From Staphylococcus edaphicus (GTDB lineage Bacteria; Bacillota; Bacilli; Staphylococcales; Staphylococcaceae): a stretch of DNA of 46,244 nt. A model generated the notes under the pieces. It was not told where the DNA came from, made no database searches, and was given only the letters and a program-made list of their open reading frames with translations. The translations under genes were made by a program, and so were the position numbers. Position 1 is the stretch's first letter. Every line of letters begins with the position of its first letter. The DNA lies in contig NZ_MRZN01000019.1 of assembly GCF_002614725.1 (NCBI RefSeq), forward strand, positions 1 through 46,244, in the 5' to 3' direction. Below are positions 37,961 to 46,244 of the stretch, piece by piece.

Positions 37961-40054
37961 TTATAATAGTACTTTATGTGATGCATTGACACGTCCTTGT
38001 TTATCAATTTCAGTTACCTTAATTTTGAAAGTGTCGCCTACTTTTAATACATCTTCAACTTTGTCAATTCGTTCATTTGCAATTTGAGAAATATGAACAA
38101 GCGCATCTTTTCCAGGGAATAATTCAACAAAGGCACCATATTTTTCAATACGTTTTACCTTACCTTCATAGACTTGGCCTACTTCTGCTTCTCGCGTAAT
38201 ATCTTCAATGATTGAACGCGCATGAGCAATCGCTTCTTTATCAACTGCGCCAATAAAGATTGTACCATCTTGTTCAATATCAAGTTTTACACCAGTTTCA
38301 TCAATGATTTCATTAATTTTTTTACCACCAGGTCCAATCACGTCTCTAATTTTTTCTGGTTTAATCGTCATCGTTACTACTTTTGGAGCGAAAGCACTAA
38401 GTTCACTACGAGAAGTATCAATCGTTTGTAACATGTGATCTAATATTGCTAAACGACCTTCACGTGCTTGGTCTAATGCTTCTTTAATAATTTCTTTTGT
38501 TAACCCGTCAATTTTGATGTCCATTTGAATAGCTGTGATACCTTCAGCTGTACCTGCAACTTTAAAGTCCATATCGCCTAGTGCATCTTCCATGCCTTGA
38601 ATATCAGTTAAGATTGTATAACTATCATCACGTGTTACTAAGCCCATAGCTATCCCTGCAACCGGTGCTTTTATAGGAACACCTGCGTCCATTAATGCTA
38701 ATGTTGAACCACAAATGGATGCTTGTGAAGAAGAACCATTTGATTCTAACACTTCACTGACAATTCTTACAGTGTATGGGAAGTCTTTCAAGTCTGGAAT
38801 AATGTGACTTAAAGCACGTTCACCTAATGCACCATGACCGATTTCACGGCGACCCGGAGATCTAACGGGCCCAGTTTCTCCTACTGAGTAATTTGGGAAA
38901 TTGTAGTGATGCATAAAGCGTTTTTGCTGTTCTTCACCTAGCCCATCAAGGATTTGGTACTCACTCATTGAGCCTAAAGTTAGCACAGACAAAGCTTGTG
39001 TTTGCCCACGTGTGAACAAGCCAGATCCATGAGCTCTAGGTAACACACCTACCTCTGATTCTAGTGGGCGAATTTCATCTGTTTTACGTCCGTCTGGTCT
39101 AATTTTTTCTTCAGCAATTAATCGTCTAACTTCTTCTTTTACTAAGTCGTTTAGAATGCTATTTACTTCTTTGATTAATGTTTCATTATCTTCATCTGCT
39201 TCATCGATAAATTCTGTCGCTACTTTTTCTTTTAGCGCATCCAAATTTATGTCACGTTGTTGTTTGTCAAAAGTTAAAACTGCGTCCTTAAGCCCATTGG
39301 CTTCCGTGAGTTGCTTAACTTTTTCAACTAGTGACTCATCTTTTTCAACAGGAATGAATTCTTTTTTCACAGGTTGGATATGGTCTACGATTTCTTGTTG
39401 GAAATTAACCAATCGTTGAATTTCGCTGTGTCCAAAGAAAATGGCTTCCAGCATTTCACTTTCAGTGATTTCGCTAGCTCCAGCCTCAACCATATTCACT
39501 GCATCTTTATGTCCAGCCACCTCTAAATCTAAGCGTGACACTTCTTTTTGAGCTACTGTTGGATTAATAATATATTCCCCATCGATATATCCAACATTAA
39601 CACCAGCAATAGGTCCTTGGAACGGAATATCAGAAACACTAAGTGCCATTGATGAGCCTATCATTGCAGCCATTTCTGGAGAACAATCTGGGTCAGCACT
39701 AAGCACTGTATTCATTATTTGTACATCATATTTATAACCTTTAGGGAACAGTGGACGAATAGGTCTATCGATTAAACGTGCCGTTAGAGTTGCTTCGTCA
39801 CTTGGACGTCCTTCACGCTTCTTAAACCCACCCGGAATTTTACCTGCTGCATACATCTTTTCTTCATAGTTAACCATTAATGGGAAAAAATCGCCATCAC
39901 GCGGTTCTTTAGAAGCCACTGCAGTAGATAATACTACTGTATCACCATAACGAACAAGTACGGCCCCATTGGCTTGTTTAGCAAGTTGGCCAGTTTCAAT
40001 CGTTAATGATCTGTTTGCCCACTCGGTTTTAAAAACTTTTTTCTCTTGAGACAT
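37961..40054 (-). CDS. pnpA: Polyribonucleotide nucleotidyltransferase (PNPase)
   Basis: Phosphorolytic 3'-5' exoribonuclease. Two RNase PH-like domains (first ~1-210, second ~310-540, with [30 protein letters not shown] and [15 protein letters not shown]), then KH ([16 protein letters not shown]) and S1 ([20 protein letters not shown]). 697 residues; the C-terminus ends soon after the S1 domain (NASHKVLL), as in staphylococci. Start ATG behind GAGGAG. It follows rpsO, a conserved linkage. With RNase Y and RNase J2 it is part of the RNA-decay machinery encoded in this window. Confidence 0.97.
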   Translation of the reverse strand: MSQEKKVFKTEWANRSLTIETGQLAKQANGAVLVRYGDTVVLSTAVASKEPRDGDFFPLMVNYEEKMYAAGKIPGGFKKREGRPSDEATLTARLIDRPIRPLFPKGYKYDVQIMNTVLSADPDCSPEMAAMIGSSMALSVSDIPFQGPIAGVNVGYIDGEYIINPTVAQKEVSRLDLEVAGHKDAVNMVEAGASEITESEMLEAIFFGHSEIQRLVNFQQEIVDHIQPVKKEFIPVEKDESLVEKVKQLTEANGLKDAVLTFDKQQRDINLDALKEKVATEFIDEADEDNETLIKEVNSILNDLVKEEVRRLIAEEKIRPDGRKTDEIRPLESEVGVLPRAHGSGLFTRGQTQALSVLTLGSMSEYQILDGLGEEQQKRFMHHYNFPNYSVGETGPVRSPGRREIGHGALGERALSHIIPDLKDFPYTVRIVSEVLESNGSSSQASICGSTLALMDAGVPIKAPVAGIAMGLVTRDDSYTILTDIQGMEDALGDMDFKVAGTAEGITAIQMDIKIDGLTKEIIKEALDQAREGRLAILDHMLQTIDTSRSELSAFAPKVVTMTIKPEKIRDVIGPGGKKINEIIDETGVKLDIEQDGTIFIGAVDKEAIAHARSIIEDITREAEVGQVYEGKVKRIEKYGAFVELFPGKDALVHISQIANERIDKVEDVLKVGDTFKIKVTEIDKQGRVNASHKVLL

Positions 40055-40152
40055 TATGAATCTCCTCTCATATATCTATTAGTACTATCATATCATTTCT
40101 TAGAATAATTTTATATTAGTATATCACTTTTTAAAAAACAGCTGTTCTAAAT

Positions 40153-40191
40153 GATAAAAAAGGGAAAGGACCCTGAAGGTTCTTTCCCTAA
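40153..40191 (-). terminator. Terminator of rpsO
   Basis: AGGGAAAG (40161-40168) pairs with CTTTCCCT (40182-40189), continued by ACC/GGT-type pairs around TTCA. On the minus strand it is followed by TTTTTTTATCAT. Some read-through into pnpA is likely, as in other bacteria. Confidence 0.85.
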
Positions 40192-40208
40192 CAATATACG
40201 TCTTAAAA

Positions 40209-40478
40209 TTAACGACGAATACCTAATGATTTAATTAATTCACGGTAACGTTGAACATCTTTGTCACGTAAATAGTTAAGTAAGTGTCTACGACGACCTA
40301 CCATTTTTAATAATCCGCGACGTGAATGATGGTCTTTTTTGTGTTCACGTAAATGTTCGTTTAATGCAGTAATTTCTGCAGTTAAAACAGCGATTTGAAC
40401 TTCTGGAGAACCAGTGTCCGCTTCGTGTGTACGATATTCTTTAATTAGTTCATTTTTACGTTCTTGTGAAATTGCCAT
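40209..40478 (-). CDS. rpsO: 30S ribosomal protein S15
   Basis: 89-residue small-subunit protein that binds 16S rRNA helices 20-22 early in assembly. The sequence is canonical: [58 protein letters not shown] at 40476-40478 behind AGGAGG; two upstream codons can be discarded. A structured leader lies just upstream and may mediate S15 autoregulation. Confidence 0.98.
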   Translation of the reverse strand: MAISQERKNELIKEYRTHEADTGSPEVQIAVLTAEITALNEHLREHKKDHHSRRGLLKMVGRRRHLLNYLRDKDVQRYRELIKSLGIRR

Positions 40479-40499
40479 AGTCAATTTCCTCCTTTAATT

Positions 40500-40580
40500 A
40501 TTATTCGCCTTTATCCGAGCAAATCGTCGGAGTCTCGAACTGCCAAGGTAAAGGTGCTTAAATGTGTAAGACACATTCGA
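40500..40580 (-). promoter_or_regulatory. rpsO leader, putative S15 autoregulatory RNA
   Basis: On the minus strand, directly before the rpsO RBS: an outer stem CACCTTTA (40550-40557) with TAAAGGCG (40507-40514), an inner hairpin CCGA-N8-TCGG (40516-40531), and a GC-rich middle (GGCAGTTCGAGACTCC). Just upstream a small AATGTGT-CTT-ACACATT hairpin (about 40562-40578) lies next to the ribF stop. A three-way-junction-like leader of this kind is expected for Bacillales S15 autoregulation; the exact motif is not verified. Confidence 0.5.
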
Positions 40581-40581
40581 C

Positions 40582-41553
40582 TTATATATTGTATGATATT
40601 TCATCACCAAAATCAACCGATAATAAGTATTTTGCTTTTTCTTTATCTTTATTCATCTGTTCAACTAAAGGATCTATGCCTTCAAATTTGATTTCAGGTC
40701 TTAAATAATGATGCCAAAAGACGGTTACACGTTCACCGTATATATTTTCACTAAAGTCGAATAAGTTCACTTCAATAACTACTTGTGCCTTCGAAGGATC
40801 GTGAAACGTTGGTTTAACACCAACATTAGCTACACCACGATAGATTTGTTTATTTGCGCCAATTTCCATACTCACCGCGTAAACCCCATTTTTAGGTAAT
40901 ACGTAATCACCACTGGGTTGCACATTAGCAGTGGGAAAACCAATTGTTCTACCACGCTTTTCACCTTGAACTACCGTTCCCTTTATACGATATCGATATC
41001 CAAGCTCATCGTTGGCCTTTTGTAAGTCGCCAGTTTTGAGTGATTTTCTAATATCTGTTGTAGATATTTTCTCAGATTCTATTTCTTGTTTACTTACAAT
41101 CGTCGTATTAAATTCCGACATTTCATCTAGAATCATCATATTACCTTTACCAAATTTGCCGAAAGTGAAATCAAAGCCAGCAATAACTTCTTTTACATTA
41201 TTTTTAATAATATATTCTTGAATAAATTCTTCTGCCGTAACGTCAGCAAATTTAGATGAAAAGTTAATGATTATACAATAATCTATGCCATATGATTCTA
41301 AAATTTCTACTTTGTCCTGAATTGGTGTTAAATAGTCTGTTCTCTTTAATTTTGGATTTAACACAACTGAAGGATGCGGATCAAATGTCATCACTGCTTT
41401 TTTTAAATTAGCTGCTTGAGCTTTTTCTTCTAAAGTATCAAACACCTTTGCATGGCCTTTATGCATACCGTCAAAAAAACCAAAAGCCATAGCAACTTCT
41501 TCCGTTATATATTGATTATCTTGAATTGGGTGAGCTACTTCTATCACTTTCAT
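40582..41553 (-). CDS. ribF: Bifunctional riboflavin kinase/FMN adenylyltransferase RibF
   Basis: Makes FMN and FAD from riboflavin. The N-terminal nucleotidyltransferase domain has the HxGH-like motif GFFDGMHKGHAKV, TFDPHPS and STTDIRKSL. The C-terminal flavokinase domain follows from about residue 185 (VVQGEKRGRTIGFPTANV, GVYAVSM, VEVNLFDF). 323 residues. AAGGAG precedes the ATG. Twelve bases downstream of truB, in the conserved rbfA-truB-ribF order. Confidence 0.96.
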   Translation of the reverse strand: MKVIEVAHPIQDNQYITEEVAMAFGFFDGMHKGHAKVFDTLEEKAQAANLKKAVMTFDPHPSVVLNPKLKRTDYLTPIQDKVEILESYGIDYCIIINFSSKFADVTAEEFIQEYIIKNNVKEVIAGFDFTFGKFGKGNMMILDEMSEFNTTIVSKQEIESEKISTTDIRKSLKTGDLQKANDELGYRYRIKGTVVQGEKRGRTIGFPTANVQPSGDYVLPKNGVYAVSMEIGANKQIYRGVANVGVKPTFHDPSKAQVVIEVNLFDFSENIYGERVTVFWHHYLRPEIKFEGIDPLVEQMNKDKEKAKYLLSVDFGDEISYNI

Positions 41554-41565
41554 GCTACTACTCCT

Positions 41566-42483
41566 TTAGTTAAACACTTTTTTAGGTTTAATTTCATCAA
41601 GCTTTTCTGGATGAGGCTCATAAATTGCCAACACTTTAAGTGTTACATCATCTACCATTATAACGATTTCTTCAATCGTTTGCTTGAACTCAGATTTGTA
41701 AAACTTTTGACCGTTTAATATTTTTCTCTTAATGTCATCATCGTTAATTAAAATTTGCTTAATTCCTTGTAAACCATATTCTATAGGAAATAATTTCTCG
41801 TGTAACGCGTCATGCTCATGTAATGTCTTAATATCTTCAAGTGTTAGACTAGCGTCTATATCAAATCCTCCACTTTGTGTACGTGTTAATTTAGACATAT
41901 GCGCTGGTAACGTTAGTGCTTTACCAATATCGGTAGCAAGTGTTCTAATATAAGTTCCTTTACCACATTCAACGATAATATCAAATTGGCAGGTATTGTC
42001 CTCAAAATGTAATTTTGATGTGCGTTTAATATGGTAAATATTTACTGTTCTCTCTGGTCTATCAACAACTTGATTGTTTCTTGCATATTCATATAATTTC
42101 TTACCGTTTACTTTTACAGAAGAATACATTGGTGGAATTTGCGTTATCTCGCCTTTAAATTGTTGTAACACATCGTCAATGACTTTATCTGAAATATCTC
42201 CTTCATTAATTACACTTTGCTCTAATATTTCTCCAGTCTGATCCTCAGTAGTTGTTGTAATGCCTATACAAACTGTGGCTTCATAAGTTTTTCCCATTTC
42301 CTTAATATAGTCACTCACTTTAGTTGCACTACCAATACATATTGGTAGTACGCCAGATACTTCTGGATCTAACGTACCTGTATGACCGACTTTTTTTGTT
42401 TTTAAAATTTTCCTCAACTTGAATACAACGTCGTGACTCGTTAATCCACGGTCCTTAAACACTGGTAAAATCCCATTATACAT
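41566..42483 (-). CDS. truB: tRNA pseudouridine-55 synthase TruB
   Basis: Converts U55 to pseudouridine in the tRNA T-loop. The catalytic-Asp motif [16 protein letters not shown] is near residue 35, with [11 protein letters not shown], the segment [12 protein letters not shown], and a C-terminal PUA-like region. The ATG at 42481-42483 behind GAAGGTG gives 305 residues, the S. aureus length; a TTG two codons upstream is less well placed. Confidence 0.96.
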   Translation of the reverse strand: MYNGILPVFKDRGLTSHDVVFKLRKILKTKKVGHTGTLDPEVSGVLPICIGSATKVSDYIKEMGKTYEATVCIGITTTTEDQTGEILEQSVINEGDISDKVIDDVLQQFKGEITQIPPMYSSVKVNGKKLYEYARNNQVVDRPERTVNIYHIKRTSKLHFEDNTCQFDIIVECGKGTYIRTLATDIGKALTLPAHMSKLTRTQSGGFDIDASLTLEDIKTLHEHDALHEKLFPIEYGLQGIKQILINDDDIKRKILNGQKFYKSEFKQTIEEIVIMVDDVTLKVLAIYEPHPEKLDEIKPKKVFN

Positions 42484-42564
42484 TGTCAATTCACCTTCAA
42501 AGTCTTAATTTTTATAATTTATACTTAAAGTAATTTGTATCGCTCAATTTGTCTATGTAAAAAA

Positions 42565-42612
42565 GAAGCGAGACAGAAATCAAATTATTCAATTTGACTT
42601 CATGTTCTCGCC
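42565..42612 (-). terminator. Hairpin between rbfA and truB, terminator with STAR-like right end
   Basis: GCGAGA (42568-42573) with TCTCGC (42606-42611), and inside TCAAATT-ATTC-AATTTGA (42580-42597). On the minus strand the stem is followed by TTCTTTTTTAC, so it can terminate or attenuate between rbfA and truB. The GAGACAGAAAT block resembles the right-end hairpin of the composite elements elsewhere in the window. Confidence 0.55.
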
Positions 42613-42739
42613 TCAATAGTGCAAATAAATAATCTAAATACACTATTAAAATAAATGAAATTTCCAACTTATGCATTGATATCACTTATATGCATGTTTG
42701 CGTTACTTATATCATCAATCATGTCTAACTTATTAATAG

Positions 42740-43084
42740 TCAGTCTTTTTTATGCAAATCTTGAATCATTCTTTCTATTTTATTACCATAATCAATTGAT
42801 TCATCATATTCAAAGTTTAATTCTGGAATAATCCGTAATCTCATTCTAGATCCGAGTTCGGATTTAATAAAGCCTTTAGCTTTTTCTAAACCTTTGAAAG
42901 TTTCAGCTTTTTCTTTATCATTACCTAAAACTGTTAAATAAACCGTTGCAATAGATAAATCATTGGTTAATTGGACATCGGTTATTGTTAAAAATCCGAT
43001 TCTTGGGTCTTTGACTTTATTATTTGCAATATCCATGATTTCTTGTTTCATTTGTTCGCCTACACGTTCTGCTCTCATATTCAT
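42740..43084 (-). CDS. rbfA: Ribosome-binding factor A
   Basis: Late-stage 30S maturation factor of KH-like fold that acts on the 16S rRNA 5' helix, also needed for cold adaptation. [17 protein letters not shown] at the N-terminus and [36 protein letters not shown] are conserved. ATG at 43082-43084 lies six bases after GAGGTG; a GTG three codons upstream is part of that RBS. 114 residues. In all staphylococci I know, infB precedes this gene; here the upstream 430 bases hold no infB sequence. Confidence 0.95.
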   Translation of the reverse strand: MNMRAERVGEQMKQEIMDIANNKVKDPRIGFLTITDVQLTNDLSIATVYLTVLGNDKEKAETFKGLEKAKGFIKSELGSRMRLRIIPELNFEYDESIDYGNKIERMIQDLHKKD

Positions 43085-43093
43085 ATTTTTCAC

Positions 43094-43436
43094 CTCACAT
43101 CTTTATCACTTCGTCAATTGTTTCCTTACTTAAAGATTATATGACAGTTTATTTCATGACGTCAAACAAATATTTTTACATTGAAAATCCTTTTTTATTA
43201 TAGGTCCTTAGTTATTTTTCTATAAAATAACTTGCATAGTGCTTTAAAATGATACATATTGTATGACAGTTAAGCACAATTCCATTTCTTAACTGTCAAT
43301 TTTTGAAACATTTTTTCAAATAAAAGCTATAAAAATATATTTAAATAGCCTAAATGTTATGTTTTTATGCTTAAGTGTAATGAATATTTATTTTTACGAA
43401 AATCATTATATCACGCTACATAATTGTATGATATTT
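43094..43436. other. Divergent intergenic region between rbfA and the WYL-like regulator
   Basis: Very AT-rich and non-coding; no remnant of IF2 is recognisable in any frame directly upstream of rbfA. The octamer TGACAGTT occurs at 43142-43149 and 43264-43271 and inverted at 43291-43298. The last two form a perfect 10-bp hairpin, GACAGTTAAG / CTTAACTGTC (43265-43297), followed on the plus strand by AATTTTT, so it could be a plus-strand terminator or an operator. No clear promoter for rbfA was found. Confidence 0.45.
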
Positions 43437-43466
43437 TTAACAAAATTTAAAATATCGTGTTATAAT
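43437..43466 (+). promoter_or_regulatory. Promoter of the WYL-like regulator gene
   Basis: TTAACA (43437-43442), 18-base spacer, TATAAT (43461-43466), with the TTG start 57 bases downstream and an RBS GTAGGAGAG (about 43507-43515) between. Good -10, weak -35. Confidence 0.55.
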
Positions 43467-43522
43467 ATAAAGCTAATCAACATCATTTTGAGTTAATATT
43501 TTATTAGTAGGAGAGTACATTT

Positions 43523-44395
43523 TTGGAAAAACCAGAACGTTTTTTATATATTTACACCCGCTTAATTAACGGAAAAACTATAAATAAAGAAACCATGTCA
43601 CAAAAATTAGACGTTAATATGCGCTCGATTCAAAGAGATATTAGTGATATCAATCATTTTATTTATGAAGATCAAGAATGGAATGGTCTCGATGGTGAGG
43701 TTGTATATGATCACAGCATTAAAAGACATCGGTTAGAAATTGGTAGTTATAATTTTAAAAATAACAGATTGCTGAACCTTATATTTCGAATGAAAGGTTT
43801 CAATCCTGTAATTCATGAAGACACATATAATCTCATTAGAGCCATGAATGTAAATTCAAATCTAGCAGAAAAACTTTTGTTTAATAAACTACTGAGTCAA
43901 TTCAAAATTCTTCGTGAAGGTAATGAATCAACGTTAATTTATAAAATCCAATTAGCAATTGAAAACAATTACAAAATATCTATAAAACTTAATGATTCAG
44001 ATATTTTGTGTGTTATTCCTATCTATGTTAGGTATTTTTCTAACTTATACTGGATGACTTACTTGCAAGATGGAGAAATTTTCACACTCGATTTATCAAC
44101 AATTATTGATGTTAACCAAACGAGTCAAGTATTCGAACGAAGTGTCATTAGCGAAATTAAACCTGTAACAATATTAGTTAAAGATGACATGTGGGAAGAA
44201 ATAAAACGACAATTTGTAATTTTAGATACTCAACCATCAAATCAAGGTAGACTAGTGAATCTTATTATTTCAAAAGAAGAAAGTTTACAATTAGCGTATG
44301 AGTATCCACAAAGCGTTATACTTCTTCACCCACAACACTACGTCGATGAGTTTAAACTCAAAATCAAATCGTTATTCAATCATTATCAGTTGTAA
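43523..44395 (+). CDS. HTH/WYL-like transcriptional regulator
   Basis: 290 residues from a TTG start, seven bases after TAGGAGAG. The N-terminal DeoR-type winged helix (residues ~5-50: INKETMSQKLDVNMRSIQRDISDIN) is the form that precedes WYL domains. The middle region, about 155-205 (YKISIKLNDSDIL, PIYVRYFSNLYWMTYLQDGE), fits a degenerate WYL ligand-binding domain with YWM for WYL, followed by a WCX-like C-terminal part. WYL regulators often sense nucleic acid or nucleotides and control defence or DNA-damage genes. It converges on the unknown 332-residue gene. One of only two complete plus-strand genes in the window. Confidence 0.75.
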   Translation: MEKPERFLYIYTRLINGKTINKETMSQKLDVNMRSIQRDISDINHFIYEDQEWNGLDGEVVYDHSIKRHRLEIGSYNFKNNRLLNLIFRMKGFNPVIHEDTYNLIRAMNVNSNLAEKLLFNKLLSQFKILREGNESTLIYKIQLAIENNYKISIKLNDSDILCVIPIYVRYFSNLYWMTYLQDGEIFTLDLSTIIDVNQTSQVFERSVISEIKPVTILVKDDMWEEIKRQFVILDTQPSNQGRLVNLIISKEESLQLAYEYPQSVILLHPQHYVDEFKLKIKSLFNHYQL

Positions 44396-44447
44396 AAAAA
44401 TAGCTTCCAGATGGCTGACCAAAGCACATACTGAAAGCTATTTTTTA
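44394..44447. terminator. Shared bidirectional terminator of convergent genes
   Basis: AAAAAATAGCTT-CCAG (44395-44410) pairs with CTGA-AAGCTATTTTTT (44431-44446). T-runs on both strands, placed between the ends of two convergent genes (stops at 44395 and 44452). Confidence 0.85.
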
Positions 44448-44451
44448 TTTA

Positions 44452-45450
44452 TCAATTTGAATTAGAAAATTCATGCTTGATCGATTTCATTTTTCTATAA
44501 AAATCAGAATCTCCAGTTTCACGTGCTGCTTTTTGTCTTTGATTCCATTTATAATACTCTATTTTTGATAATTCTTGTTTTTTCTTTAAACGTGTCCGAT
44601 GCTCTCTATAGCTTAATACATTACAAAGCGTGAGATGTCTGTTTTGTTTTGATGATAATACAAATAAATTATCAATTAAGTATTCACATATGTCACTTTC
44701 CGCAAAGTTTTTGAAAATCGATATATATAACTCTTCTTCACTTGCAATATAAATTCGTTTTTTATCATCTTTTAACATTTTAATCAATAACTCAAAATTT
44801 TGTAATTGTGATGGTAATTTATAATTAAATGATAAGAAATCTTTAGGTATGCCCGCGGTATGTCCAGTTTGATATGGGAAAAAATTAATGACCATTAATC
44901 GATTAGGATCAATATTAAAATATTTTAAAGTCGAAGCATTGCTATATAAATATTTTACAAACCATCTATGACGATCAATATAAGGTAAAAATAATTTTTG
45001 CCCATTGAATGTTAATTTACCTTGAATATCTAATAAAATTCTTCTTCTATATTCTATAGCTTCAGCTTCAGGCAATTTGAATTCATATGTTTTAAAATCG
45101 TTTTCGGGGTGCTTTTTTAATATAACAATATCGGCTATTTCAGGATTACCAAAATATGGTCTGGCAATTGCAGGATTTAATTCAGCATTTTCAAATGTAA
45201 CTTTTTGTCTATTTTTATTAACAGTAACCTTACCGTTAGCGAAATCAATCATTTTTTTAAATTTTGGAATTTCCGTAAATTGGTCACCAAAGTGCTTCTT
45301 TAAATATTTTAAATCTTCAGGATGTAAAAATGCTGTAGTGTCATTATTTTCAATAATTTCTCGTAATGTCGATTCATCATAAATAGCATTATATCGACTT
45401 AAATATTGTTCCCAGAATTCATTTACTTCTTTTAAATATTCACTCATCAT
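44452..45450 (-). CDS. Uncharacterised 332-residue protein, possibly uracil-DNA-glycosylase-like fold
   Basis: I do not recognise this protein with confidence. Features: ARPYFGNPEIADIVILKKHPEND near residue 98, then LMVINFFPYQTGH (about 185), a LPSQLQNFELLIKMLKDDKKRIYIASEEELY block, VLSSKQNRHLTLCNVL (about 275) and a basic, charged C-terminus. The order GNPE..hhLL.hhP, then hhFFPY, then S.QN..hS..N, resembles a family of UDG-superfamily-like hypothetical proteins, here with a Lys-Lys-His where Leu-Asn-Pro-Gly would be expected. No signal peptide or membrane helix. AGGGGG lies seven bases before the first ATG. An inverted repeat ACCAG-N6-CTGGT at 45495-45510 upstream may be an operator. Next to an IS end, suggesting acquired DNA. 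Confidence 0.6.
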   Translation of the reverse strand: MMSEYLKEVNEFWEQYLSRYNAIYDESTLREIIENNDTTAFLHPEDLKYLKKHFGDQFTEIPKFKKMIDFANGKVTVNKNRQKVTFENAELNPAIARPYFGNPEIADIVILKKHPENDFKTYEFKLPEAEAIEYRRRILLDIQGKLTFNGQKLFLPYIDRHRWFVKYLYSNASTLKYFNIDPNRLMVINFFPYQTGHTAGIPKDFLSFNYKLPSQLQNFELLIKMLKDDKKRIYIASEEELYISIFKNFAESDICEYLIDNLFVLSSKQNRHLTLCNVLSYREHRTRLKKKQELSKIEYYKWNQRQKAARETGDSDFYRKMKSIKHEFSNSN

Positions 45451-45800
45451 TTATAACCCCCTATATATTCTAAGTTTAATTAAGCACATAGACAACCAGT
45501 GTCAGCTGGTATGAATTAAGGTAATTTTACAATATTTTTTATCTTTAATTTAAGACTATAAATAGATGTTTTAATCATATAAAAGGACACAACAACATTT
45601 ACATCGTTTTATTTTTTTGTTTTTAAATACTTCGATATCAAATATGTTTAAAAATTATATTGCTCAATAATCAAATCATAAATCGCAATATTTTATAGCT
45701 TTTGGAATATATATTATATTATAACTTAATATGTAAAATCAATATTAATTATATTTTTACAAAAAGTATATATATAAATATTAGAATGTAACCGATTTAA
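45451..45800. other. AT-rich spacer between unknown gene and IS end
   Basis: About 350 bases, extremely AT-rich, without a supported frame on either strand. Contains the ACCAG-N6-CTGGT inverted repeat (45495-45510) near the start of the minus-strand gene. Nothing else recognised. Confidence 0.45.
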
Positions 45801-45836
45801 AAATAAAAAACCACGCATTTTTTAAAATGCGTGGTT
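45801..45836 (-). terminator. Perfect 13-bp palindromic terminator
   Basis: AACCACGCATTTT-TT-AAAATGCGTGGTT (45809-45836), followed on the minus strand by TTTTATTTTTAAA. It can end transcription of the transposase. IS1272-type elements are known to insert at hairpins, so this could also be the target structure rather than part of the element. Confidence 0.7.
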
Positions 45837-45846
45837 CAGAACGTAG

Positions 45847-45880
45847 ACAAACCTTGCGCAAATTAATGCGTAAGGTTTGT
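45847..45880 (+). repeat. Hairpin near the IS left end
   Basis: ACAAACCTT-G-CGC pairs with GCG-T-AAGGTTTGT around AAATTAAT. The T-run lies on the plus side (TTTATTTTTATTT). Lies between the palindromic terminator and the transposase stop, so the IS terminus should be close to here. The terminal inverted repeat cannot be fixed because the other end is outside the window. Confidence 0.5.
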
Positions 45881-45923
45881 TTATTTTTATTTATATAGTT
45901 ATTTTTCAAAAAACAGTGGTCTT

Positions 45924-46244
45924 TCAGACCATTGCTTGTCCTTTTACTAGCCACATTGCGATTTTTTTAAGATTCATGGCAGCACAAATTAGCGTGGTAT
46001 CCATGGAAACTTTGTCATGTCCTCTATATCTCGTCCATCGCATACCATGCTGCTCTTTTGCATCACCAAATCTTCTCTCTATTGTTTGACTTCGCATTTT
46101 ATATTGTTTTTTTACTGTATCCACAAACCTTAAATCTTCAACTATATCTAAATCATCTTGCCAAACATGTCTTCTAATTTGTTTTATGGCATCTTTATTT
46201 TCGGTACATTTACTTAATACCGGACAGTCTCGACATATTGAACC
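45924..46244 (-). mobile_element. IS1182/IS1272-type transposase, C-terminal part (cut by window edge)
   Basis: Open from the window edge to the stop: 106 residues of a DDE transposase C-terminus. It includes a cysteine cluster C-R-D-C-P-V-L-S-K-C near the edge, YKMRSQTIERRFGDAKEQHG with the catalytic Glu of the DDE triad, and RYRGHDKVSMDTTLICAAMNLKKIA. These are the IS1182-family hallmarks seen in staphylococcal IS1272. The reading frame is intact as far as visible. A GTG inside would give a 66-residue piece, but the frame continues upstream through the edge. Position beside the broken rbfA region suggests involvement in rearrangement or in importing the neighbouring genes. Confidence 0.85.

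Overview
The window is a low-GC chromosomal segment from a Staphylococcus. It carries the staphylococcal order mutS-mutL-glpP-glpF-glpK-glpD on one side and rbfA-truB-ribF-rpsO-pnpA-rnjB-ftsK-ymfFHI-pgsA-cinA-recA-rny-ymdB-porA-porB on the other. Protein lengths match S. aureus orthologues once starts are corrected (GlpD 557, CinA 380, RNase Y 519, TruB 305, RpsO 89 residues). Compared from memory, RecA, RNase Y and MutS differ from S. aureus at many positions, so I think this is a related species rather than S. aureus. I cannot name the species from sequence alone.

Nearly every gene lies on the minus strand, so the native order reads from right to left. The far right edge holds a partial IS1182/IS1272-type transposase (45924-46244), an unrecognised 332-residue protein (44452-45450) and a convergent HTH/WYL-like regulator (43523-44395). 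Next comes rbfA, without the infB gene expected directly upstream of it. Then follow the translation and RNA-metabolism block (truB, ribF, rpsO with a structured leader, pnpA, rnjB); the ftsK/GntR/M16-peptidase/SDR/ACT-P-loop/RodZ-like/pgsA cluster; cinA; recA with a LexA-type box; rny; a small plus-strand gene; ymdB; and a 2-oxoacid:ferredoxin oxidoreductase pair.

From 14.5 to 17.8 kb there is an accessory-looking block. It holds two tandem poly-gamma-glutamate-hydrolase-like genes, an Rrf2 regulator, a thioredoxin-reductase-like flavoprotein whose NADPH motif is degraded, and a thiamine-binding MTH1187-type protein. After it come miaB, ymcA and thiW, then a 341-bp composite hairpin repeat (a STAR/SIRU-like array with a 65-bp unit), then mutS-mutL-glpP, an S66/MccF-type peptidase, and glpF-glpK-glpD.

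The glycerol genes show layered control. A consensus cre (CcpA) site overlaps the glpF -35 box. Leader terminators precede both glpF and glpD, as expected for GlpP antitermination. GlpK carries the conserved HPr-phosphorylatable histidine (His230). The strongest anomalies are the broken infB-rbfA linkage next to an IS, the hairpin-array elements, the duplicated PGA-hydrolase-like genes, and the Rrf2/flavoprotein pair with a 13-bp motif shared between its two upstream regions. Nothing in the window is an unmistakable new multi-gene system.
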